Positions 1 to 5,469 of a DNA stretch of 11,473 nt are shown here, one piece after another (the stretch's first letter is position 1; the number at the start of each line of letters is the position of its first letter). Both the position numbers and the translations under genes were made by a program. A model generated the notes under the pieces. That model searched no databases, was not told the origin of the DNA, and saw only the letters and a list, made by a program, of their open reading frames with translations. The stretch is from an uncultured Sphingomonas sp. (lineage in GTDB: Bacteria > Pseudomonadota > Alphaproteobacteria > Sphingomonadales > Sphingomonadaceae), in the NCBI GenBank assembly GCA_946886845.1, contig CAMPJH010000035.1:1-11473 (forward strand). The letters run 5' to 3'.

Positions 1-1321
1 CGCCGGCACCCGGCGCCGGGTCCCAGCCGTAGATGTCCTTGACGAACGCCAGCTGACCATTGGTCACCTGCGCCGTCAGGTAAGTCGTGTAGACGGGCAC
101 GCCCTGCGCCATTTGCTGGAATTGCTCCGCTCCATTGCTGGGGGGCGTCGGCTCTTGCCGAAGCAGCCACCGCGCGAACCGATGGGCATCTTCCAGCCGG
201 ACGCAGCCATTGCTCTTGGCGCGGACCGCCAGTTGGAAATATTCCTTCTTGGGCGTGTCGTGGAGGAAGATGTCCTCCGGATTGTTGAACGGGAATTTCA
301 GGTTGCCCATGGAATTGTCGTCGTCGTTCGGCTTCTGGCGGACGCGGATCTGGATCTTGCCTTCCTTGACGGCCTTCCAGTCGATCGTCGAGGCGTCGAC
401 AGGCGTCGCATTGGCGGTCCAATCGGTCATGACCTCATAGCCTTTAGCCTTACGATAGCTCGCCTGGCTCAGGAACGGCGACATTTTGCGCACCAGGTGA
501 TGCGGCACGTTCCAGTAAGGATTGTAGACCACGTAATACATCATGCTGGCGATCATCGGCGTCGGCAGCTTGTTCACCCATGGATCGCCGACCACGATCT
601 TCATCGTGTCCACCGGAGCGCCATTCTCGAACATGGTCAGGCGCTGCGTGGCCGAATCGACCATCACCCACCGGCCGGTCGACGGGAAAATCCGAGCGCG
701 ATCGAGATTGGCGACGACGCGCGGGTCGACGGCGGTCGAGCCGCTCGCCTGCATCTGCTTCCAGGCGGCGTCGCGGATCGATGTATAGACCGAATTCGGG
801 TTGGCGAGCTGGCTGAGATAGCGCTCGAGCGACGGCGCACCGGCGGCGGTGCGCAGCACCTGGTCGGCGGTCGGCGCTTTCGGGGCCAGGTGCGGATAAG
901 CGACGATATAGGCCGATGCCGGCCGGTCCATCACTTGGGCGTAGAGGACCAGCGCTTCCGACAGCGTGTGCTCGGCGAAGGCGATGGCTTCGGGCGTGCG
1001 GGTGGTATTTGCCTGCTGCAGCGCCGCCTGCACCTGCGCGGCATATTGCGGCCCCGGGCTCAGCCCGTCGAGCGGCGCGCGCTGGAGGATGTTGAGCAGC
1101 TCGCCGGCGGCCGGCTTGGCGGCGGTGCCGCTGAACCAGATCGGCGAAAAGCGCCAGCCGGCGTAGAAGCCGCGAACCTGCGATGCCGTCGGCAGGCCCG
1201 CCGACTGATACGGAAGCGCGACCGGAGCCGGCGCGGCCGGGACCGGTTTCGGCTTCGCCATCGCGATTCCAGGTTGGGCGAGTAGCGCTGCAAGCGCCGC
1301 GTAAAGGATCCCCGTTCTCAT
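1..1321 (-). CDS. Large L,D-transpeptidase, LdtD/YcbB-like (3' end cut by window edge)
   Basis: Predicted periplasmic L,D-transpeptidase that would form 3-3 cross-links in peptidoglycan. It reads 440 codons from ATG at 1321 to the left edge with no stop, so the C-terminus is missing. Residues 1-22 look like a cleavable signal peptide (hydrophobic core, then AMA before KPKP). Residues about 45-205 resemble the helical scaffold region of YcbB proteins. The YkuD catalytic domain follows: YNPYWNVP (266-273), LHDTP with the probable catalytic His354, and SNGCVRLED with the probable nucleophile Cys373. The usual SHGC reads SNGC here; E. coli LdtD, as I recall, has SSGC, so this should be tolerated. 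No peptidoglycan-binding repeat is obvious. A second, small L,D-transpeptidase gene lies 144 bp upstream on the same strand. The subfamily call is firm; the exact paralogue is not assigned. Confidence 0.93.
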   Translation of the reverse strand, partial: MRTGILYAALAALLAQPGIAMAKPKPVPAAPAPVALPYQSAGLPTASQVRGFYAGWRFSPIWFSGTAAKPAAGELLNILQRAPLDGLSPGPQYAAQVQAALQQANTTRTPEAIAFAEHTLSEALVLYAQVMDRPASAYIVAYPHLAPKAPTADQVLRTAAGAPSLERYLSQLANPNSVYTSIRDAAWKQMQASGSTAVDPRVVANLDRARIFPSTGRWVMVDSATQRLTMFENGAPVDTMKIVVGDPWVNKLPTPMIASMMYYVVYNPYWNVPHHLVRKMSPFLSQASYRKAKGYEVMTDWTANATPVDASTIDWKAVKEGKIQIRVRQKPNDDDNSMGNLKFPFNNPEDIFLHDTPKKEYFQLAVRAKSNGCVRLEDAHRFARWLLRQEPTPPSNGAEQFQQMAQGVPVYTTYLTAQVTNGQLAFVKDIYGWDPAPGAG

Positions 1322-1465
1322 AGTATCCGATTAGCTAAAGCTTCGCCGCTTAACAACGGATGAGCGGAACGCGGCTCGGCTAAAGCTGTGGAACCGTGAC
1401 CCGAAAGACTCACCGCGCCGACAGCCCGTGCTCTCCGCGCGGCGAGCCGATCGGCGGCAGGCGGC
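1322..1465. other. Intergenic gap between the two L,D-transpeptidase genes
   Basis: This 144-bp gap is more A/T-rich near 1322-1355 than its surroundings and is the only place for a separate promoter of the large L,D-transpeptidase gene. It holds the direct repeat GCTAAAGCT at 1334-1342 and 1379-1387, and a nearly perfect 18-bp palindrome at 1430-1447 (one T/C mismatch pair). That palindrome lies just past the stop of the small L,D-transpeptidase gene and could form a hairpin, but no T-run follows it on the minus strand, so I do not call an intrinsic terminator. I could not fix a -35/-10 pair. Confidence 0.5.
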
Positions 1466-2014
1466 CTAAGTGCCGATCAGGACCGGCGTCCCGACGTCGG
1501 TCATCGCGTAAATCCTTTTGGCGAAGGCCGCGGGAAGCCGGATGCAGCCGTGCGACGCCGGCTGGCCGGGGTTGTGGCCGGCATGCAGCGCGACTCCGTA
1601 AGACGTGATCATCTGCATCCACGGCATCGGCGCGTTGTCGTACTTGCGCGAATGGTGGATCGGCTTCTTGAGCAGCACCTGGAAGACTCCGCTCGGACTC
1701 TCGCGCCCTTCTTCTCCGGTCGAGATCGAGGCGGCGGCGACCAGCCTGTCGCCCCGGTAGAGGAACGCCAACTGGTTATCGAGGCTGATCACTATGCGCT
1801 CCGGCCCCGCCGAATCCGGGACGTCCCGCCACAGATAGCGGCCGGGCTTGACCCTGGCCGTGCCGAACGTTGAGAACATGTCCGCGAGCGCGGCTCTGGA
1901 CGCCGCCGCGGCCGTAACTCGAGCTTCGTAACTTTGGGTCGCCAAAGCGGGAGCCGCAGGCATCGCCAGAGCAAACGCAGCCGTACCCGCCAGCGCAAGG
2001 GCTAGCCGTTTCAT
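1466..2014 (-). CDS. Small L,D-transpeptidase (ErfK/YbiS/YcfS/YnhG type, YkuD domain)
   Basis: Predicted secreted L,D-transpeptidase, 182 aa, acting in the periplasm on peptidoglycan tetrapeptide stems, for cross-linking or for attaching other molecules. Start is set at ATG 2014 because a signal peptide begins there (MKRLALALAG, Ala-rich core, APALA cleavage site near residue 25); the frame extends 43 codons further upstream, but that stretch is Arg/Pro-rich and unlike an export signal. A weak AGGTG lies upstream. The YkuD domain spans about residues 72-181: RIVISLDNQLAFLYR, STGEEGRESPSG, LHAGH with probable catalytic His144, and SHGCIRLP with nucleophile Cys157. The catalytic signature is complete. 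No LysM or other wall-binding module is visible, so this is a minimal enzyme. It lies upstream of the larger L,D-transpeptidase on the same strand and is divergent from the small acidic protein gene. Confidence 0.93.
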   Translation of the reverse strand: MKRLALALAGTAAFALAMPAAPALATQSYEARVTAAAASRAALADMFSTFGTARVKPGRYLWRDVPDSAGPERIVISLDNQLAFLYRGDRLVAAASISTGEEGRESPSGVFQVLLKKPIHHSRKYDNAPMPWMQMITSYGVALHAGHNPGQPASHGCIRLPAAFAKRIYAMTDVGTPVLIGT

Positions 2015-2183
2015 TTCCGCACCTGAACTTTCTGTGTCTGTTTTGCCCGATTCAATGCTCTTGGGCCGACTAGGGTTCCCTCGCAGGGGTCGCCTCGCCC
2101 GGTTTGAGACCGGCTGACGGCCGATCCCCGGCCAGGCGCTCAACCATCGCGCCCGGTCACGCGTTGGGGACGAGGAGGCTCAA
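2015..2183. promoter_or_regulatory. Divergent control region, L,D-transpeptidase / small acidic protein
   Basis: These 169 bp must carry promoters for both divergent genes. On the minus strand, GGAAC (complement of 2075-2079), 17 bases, then CATT (complement of 2054-2057) resembles the alphaproteobacterial EcfG general-stress promoter (GGAAC-N16/17-CGTT) with one mismatch in the -10 element; it would lie about 40 nt upstream of the L,D-transpeptidase start. A perfect small stem-loop, CCGGT-TTGAG-ACCGG, occupies 2099-2113 and would fall in the leader of the small gene if transcription began upstream of it. No confident sigma-70 promoter was found for either gene. The promoter match could be chance. 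Confidence 0.3.
2172..2178 (+). promoter_or_regulatory. Strong Shine-Dalgarno sequence of the small acidic protein gene
   Basis: GAGGAGG ends five bases before the ATG at 2184. It is the clearest ribosome-binding site in the window and is the main argument that the short reading frame behind it is translated. Confidence 0.75.
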
Positions 2184-2381
2184 ATGGACAGGAACAAGCA
2201 GGACAGCCCATCGCTCGACGATCACGAAGGCGATCCGGCTATCGGCCAGTCGAAAGGGATAGGCAGCCGCGAGGACCTCGAGCTGATCGAAGGCGAGAAT
2301 ACGGTCGAAGGCGACGTCGAGAACGATTCGAGCTGGGGCGGCGGTGTGGATCCCGCCCGGCTTGGCCGAACCAACAAATGA
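2184..2381 (+). CDS. Small acidic hypothetical protein (65 aa)
   Basis: I do not recognise this protein. It is strongly hydrophilic and acidic (16 Asp/Glu against 7 Lys/Arg), has no Cys, one Trp (W51, followed by a Gly run), and no membrane segment or signal peptide; it is probably disordered in large part. Two features support real coding: GAGGAGG at optimal spacing before the ATG, and mostly G/C third positions like the neighbouring genes. It is divergent from the small L,D-transpeptidase gene and convergent with the NamZ-type gene, whose stop codon starts one base after its own TGA. A function cannot be inferred. A competing frame on the opposite strand (2157-2423) has no visible ribosome site and reaches into the NamZ gene, so I prefer this one. 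Confidence 0.62.
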   Translation: MDRNKQDSPSLDDHEGDPAIGQSKGIGSREDLELIEGENTVEGDVENDSSWGGGVDPARLGRTNK

Positions 2382-2382
2382 C

Positions 2383-3582
2383 TCAGTAGGACAGGAATCC
2401 CCGCCTTTCCTGTTCCCACGCACGCTCGTCCGGCGCGGTCAGCGCTTCAAGATCGCCCGGTTCCGCGGTGCTGTCGTCGACCCATTCGCGCAATAGCGGC
2501 GAGCCGTTGATGACGTCGATCGGCAGCTTGCCGAACGCATATTCGTAGGGGAAATCGCGCCACAGGTCGTAATCCGGGTAGAGCCGCCGGATCGCCTTGA
2601 AGGCCAGCGCCTGCAGCCGCCACGGCCGGAACGCCTGGTGGTCGTAAAACTTGCCCTCGGCATGGATTTGGACGCCGCCGCACAGCTGGCCGGCATGCTT
2701 GTGGAAGGTCGGCTCGAAATTGATCTCGCGCAGCTTGCAGCCCGCCAGCCATTGCGGCGCCAGCCGCTCCATCTCCGCCATCACCCGCCGCGGCTCGATG
2801 TCCGGAGCGCCGAACAGCTCGAGCGGCCGCGTCGTGCCCCTGCCCTCGCTCAGAGTCGTGCCCTCGAGCATCACCGTTCCGGCATAGCAGCGCGCCATGT
2901 TCACGTTCGGCGCGTTGGGGCTCGGGTTGATCCAGACCCGCGCCTCGGGCCAGCCGAAGCCCGGGCCGTCGTCGGGCCGCCAGCCGTCCATCTCGATAAC
3001 CCGATAGTCGACGTCGAGCTTGAAACGGTCGACGAACCAGCCGCCGAGCTCGCCGAGCGTCAGACCATGCCGCATCGGGATCGGCCCTGCGCCGACGAAG
3101 CTCTCCCAGCCTTCCCTCAGGGTCAGTCCCTCGATTGGGCGCCCGGCCGGGTTGGGGCGGTCGAGAACCCAGACGCTCTTGCCGCTCTCCGCAGCCGCTT
3201 CGAGCACATACAGCAAGGTCGTGATGAAGGTGTAGATCCGGCAGCCGAGGTCCTGCAGGTCGACGAGAATGACGTCGAAGGTGGACAGCATCTGGCCGGC
3301 CGGGCGGCGGACCTCGCCGTAGAGGCTGAACACCGGAATATCGTGGACCGGATCGGTGAAGTCCTGCGACTCGACCATATTGTCCTGCTTGTCGCCGCGA
3401 AGCCCGTGCTGCGGCCCGAAGGCGGCGGTGATGTTGACACCGGCGGCCGCAAGCGCGTCGAGGCTGTGGACGAGGTCACCCGTGACCGAAGCGGGATGAG
3501 CGAGCAGCGCGACCCGCTTGCCCTCGAGCGGCTTGCGCAACTCCGGCTCGGCGAGCAGCCGGTCGATTCCGAACGCAATCAT
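2383..3582 (-). CDS. namZ: DUF1343 protein, NamZ-type exo-beta-N-acetylmuramidase
   Basis: Predicted exo-acting beta-N-acetylmuramidase releasing MurNAc from the non-reducing end of peptidoglycan fragments, by family with Bacillus subtilis NamZ (YbbC). The 399-aa protein covers the whole DUF1343 family: FGPQHGLRG (55-63), VDLQDLGCRIYTF (107-119), LDRPNPAGR (140-148), MRHGLTLGEL (170-179), and EGRGTTRPLELFGAP (246-260). Start is put at ATG 3582 because the core homology begins at once (MIAFGIDRLL) and the upstream gene stops 10 nt before it; in-frame ATGs at 3624 and 3660 would overlap that gene. With any of these starts there is no signal peptide, so the enzyme looks cytoplasmic, unlike the secreted Bacillus enzyme. 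No strong ribosome site is seen, which fits translation coupled to the DOMON-like gene. The family call is firm; activity on a given substrate is inferred. Confidence 0.9.
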   Translation of the reverse strand: MIAFGIDRLLAEPELRKPLEGKRVALLAHPASVTGDLVHSLDALAAAGVNITAAFGPQHGLRGDKQDNMVESQDFTDPVHDIPVFSLYGEVRRPAGQMLSTFDVILVDLQDLGCRIYTFITTLLYVLEAAAESGKSVWVLDRPNPAGRPIEGLTLREGWESFVGAGPIPMRHGLTLGELGGWFVDRFKLDVDYRVIEMDGWRPDDGPGFGWPEARVWINPSPNAPNVNMARCYAGTVMLEGTTLSEGRGTTRPLELFGAPDIEPRRVMAEMERLAPQWLAGCKLREINFEPTFHKHAGQLCGGVQIHAEGKFYDHQAFRPWRLQALAFKAIRRLYPDYDLWRDFPYEYAFGKLPIDVINGSPLLREWVDDSTAEPGDLEALTAPDERAWEQERRGFLSY

Positions 3583-3592
3583 GCCCGCGTGC

Positions 3593-4129
3593 TTAAGCAA
3601 GCCTCGCGGCGAAGCAATCGGCATGGTGGAAATCGGGTGTGTCGCCGGGCGGATGGGCAAGCGCCCAATAGGATTTGGTGCCGTCCTTTTCCTCGATCAC
3701 CGCGGAAAGGCCGAGCTGCCAGGGTCCGCCGGCCTCCACAGCGATCGTCGCGCCGAGCGACCACCAGGTGAAATTGTCCTCCATCCGCACATAGGGCGCG
3801 GCAACCTCGGCGTCTGTCCTGCCATCTCGATAAGCGGCAAAATCATAGGCTGCCCAATCGCCCGAGGGCGCGAAATTCCACTCGCGATAGGCTTCTTCAC
3901 CCGCTTCCCTGAGAAAGACCTCAAAACAGGTTGTTTGCCACAAGTCGTCGGCCCGACCGGGTTCGGCCGTTTCGGGAATCACGAATCGCTCGGCCGGCGC
4001 CCCGACCCCGAACCAGATGTTGGTCGAGGCGACGGCGCCCAGCAGCGAGGCATGATCGACGCTCGCCCACACCTTGAACGCAGGATCGGCCGACGGAGTC
4101 GATGGATGCGGAGTTAGAACCAATTGCAT
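3593..4129 (-). CDS. DOMON-like domain protein
   Basis: Conserved 178-aa protein of a DOMON-like family that I recall mainly from sphingomonads and related proteobacteria, in databases labelled MurB-like DOMON; no biochemical function is known to me. DOMON folds are beta sandwiches that in other proteins bind heme or sugars. Visible conserved blocks are DDLWQTTCFEVF (61-72), EWNFAPSGDWAAY (83-95), SYWALAHP (153-160) and PDFHH (165-169). Trp/Tyr/Phe content is high, suiting a ligand-binding sandwich. There is no signal peptide or membrane segment. Start is ATG 4129, where the family N-terminus begins and a G-rich stretch (GTGGGGGAC) sits just upstream; the frame continues upstream into the palindromic repeat, which I exclude. 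It is first in a probable two-gene operon with the NamZ-type muramidase, hinting at a link to wall sugars, but this is only inference. Confidence 0.82.
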   Translation of the reverse strand: MQLVLTPHPSTPSADPAFKVWASVDHASLLGAVASTNIWFGVGAPAERFVIPETAEPGRADDLWQTTCFEVFLREAGEEAYREWNFAPSGDWAAYDFAAYRDGRTDAEVAAPYVRMEDNFTWWSLGATIAVEAGGPWQLGLSAVIEEKDGTKSYWALAHPPGDTPDFHHADCFAARLA

Positions 4130-4140
4130 GTCCCCCACTA

Positions 4141-4227
4141 TCGTCATTCCCGCGCAAGCGGGAATCCCGCTTTTCCTCTCCGGCTGCACCAAAGGCAGCG
4201 GGACTCCCGCTTTCGCGGGAGTGACGA
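4141..4227. repeat. Composite palindromic intergenic repeat (REP/MITE-like, two hairpins)
   Basis: An 87-bp inverted repeat fills most of the gap between the divergent DOMON-like and tyrS genes. The outer arms (4141-4171 and 4197-4227) are 31 bp with three mismatches. Each arm also folds on itself: ATTCCCGC/GCGGGAAT with loop GCAA (4146-4165) and ACTCCCGC/GCGGGAGT with loop TTTC (4203-4222; GAAA on the other strand). The centre carries a third short stem, GCTGC/GCAGC (4183-4187 and 4195-4199). The sequence type TCATTCCCGCG...GCGGGAATC is, from general knowledge, a common dispersed intergenic repeat in many proteobacteria; one copy here cannot prove dispersal. It ends 18 bp before the tyrS start codon, so it may be transcribed in the tyrS leader. 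Confidence 0.88.
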
Positions 4228-4245
4228 GTTGGGTAAGCGCGATGA

Positions 4246-5469
4246 ATGGCTGAATTTCGTTCCGACCTCCTGAAGCTGCTCGACGAGCGCGGTTATATCC
4301 ACCAGCTCACCGACGCCGAGGGACTGGACTCGCTCGCCCAGAAGGCGGTGGTCACCGGCTACATCGGCTTCGACGCGACCGCTCCGAGCCTCCATGTCGG
4401 CAATCTTGTGTCGATCATGCTGCTTCGCCGGATGCAGCAGGCGGGCCATCGCCCGATCGTCCTGATGGGCGGCGGAACGACCAAGGTCGGCGATCCCTCG
4501 GGCAAGGACGAAAGCCGCCGCCTGCTCTCCGAAGCGGATATCGCCGCGAACATCGCGTCGATCCGGAAAAACTTCGAGAGTTTCCTGACCTTCGGTGACG
4601 GCCCGACCGACGCGATCATGCTCGACAATGCCGAATGGCTCGACGGGCTCGAATATCTGCCGTTCCTGCGCGAGGTCGGCCGCCATTTCACCATCAACCG
4701 GATGCTGACCTTCGACAGCGTCCGGCTGCGGCTCGAGCGCGAGCAGCCGATGACCTTCCTAGAATTCAACTACATGATTCTCCAGGCCTATGACTTCCTC
4801 GAGCTGTCGCGGCGGGCCGGCTGCCGGCTGCAGCTCGGCGGCTCCGACCAGTGGGGCAATATCGTCAACGGCATCGAGCTCGGCCGCCGGATCGACGGCG
4901 CCGAGCTGTTCGGGCTGACGACCCCGCTGATCACCACCGCCGACGGCGCCAAGATGGGCAAGACCGCGCAGGGCGCGGTGTGGCTGAGCGCCGAGCAGCT
5001 CAGCCCGTACGATTACTGGCAGTTCTGGCGGAACAGCGACGATGCCGACGTCGGCCGCTTCCTGCGGCTGTTCACCGACTTGCCGCTGGACGAAATCGGC
5101 CGCCTGGAGTCGCTGGCCGGAGCCGAGATCAACGAAGCGAAGATCGCGCTGGCCAATGCGGCGACGGCGATGCTCCACGGCGAGGATGCCGCGCGAGCGG
5201 CCGAGGAAACGGCGCGGACGACCTTCGCTGAGGGCGGCGCCGGCGAGGACTTGCCGACCCTGTCGGTCGGCGATGGCATGAACATCGCCCATGCCCTGAC
5301 CGCGCTCGGCTTCACGCCGTCGAACAAGGAAGCCAAGCGCAAGATCGCCGAGGGGGCGGTGCGGCTCGACGACGTGACCGTCAACGATCCCGGACTGGTC
5401 CTGATGCCCGCCGACGAACCGATCAAGCTCAGCCTCGGCCGCAAAAAGCACGGGCTGCTGGTCCGTTAG
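4246..5469 (+). CDS. tyrS: Tyrosyl-tRNA synthetase
   Basis: Class I aminoacyl-tRNA synthetase that activates tyrosine with ATP and charges tRNA-Tyr in the cytoplasm. The length, 407 aa, is normal. The Rossmann catalytic domain has [16 protein letters not shown] (38-53) with HVGN as the HIGH signature, the tyrosine-binding block [16 protein letters not shown] (198-213), and KMGKT (236-240) as the KMSKS signature, a normal variant for this bacterial type. Residues about 337-405 form a C-terminal S4 RNA-binding domain. Start is ATG 4246; another ATG four bases earlier is out of frame and ends after three codons. No good ribosome site is visible, and the leader is dominated by the palindromic repeat. 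The gene ends in a four-base overlap with recG on the opposite strand, leaving no room for a separate terminator. Confidence 0.97.
   Translation: MAEFRSDLLKLLDERGYIHQLTDAEGLDSLAQKAVVTGYIGFDATAPSLHVGNLVSIMLLRRMQQAGHRPIVLMGGGTTKVGDPSGKDESRRLLSEADIAANIASIRKNFESFLTFGDGPTDAIMLDNAEWLDGLEYLPFLREVGRHFTINRMLTFDSVRLRLEREQPMTFLEFNYMILQAYDFLELSRRAGCRLQLGGSDQWGNIVNGIELGRRIDGAELFGLTTPLITTADGAKMGKTAQGAVWLSAEQLSPYDYWQFWRNSDDADVGRFLRLFTDLPLDEIGRLESLAGAEINEAKIALANAATAMLHGEDAARAAEETARTTFAEGGAGEDLPTLSVGDGMNIAHALTALGFTPSNKEAKRKIAEGAVRLDDVTVNDPGLVLMPADEPIKLSLGRKKHGLLVR

Noticed and set aside
113..1285. Plus-strand open frame of 390 codons at the left end.
   Set aside because: It is antisense to the L,D-transpeptidase gene, which has clear catalytic motifs. 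The frame is Arg/His/Asp-rich with no recognisable domain, typical of shadow frames in GC-rich DNA.
1430..1447. GC-rich palindrome after the small L,D-transpeptidase stop, considered as a terminator.
   Set aside because: No T-run follows on the minus strand and there is one mismatch in the stem; GC-rich palindromes are common at this base composition.
2157..2423. Minus-strand 88-codon frame overlapping the small acidic gene.
   Set aside because: It overlaps the 3' end of the NamZ-type gene and has no visible ribosome site, while the plus-strand frame has a near-perfect one.
2638..3771. Plus-strand open frame of 377 codons opposite the NamZ-type and DOMON-like genes.
   Set aside because: It spans two well-supported genes on the other strand and their junction, and shows no family signature or ribosome site.
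4141..4227. The palindromic repeat considered as a CRISPR array, tRNA or intrinsic terminator.
   Set aside because: It has only two inverted arms and no regular spacers, no cloverleaf, and it lies between divergent gene starts rather than at gene ends.
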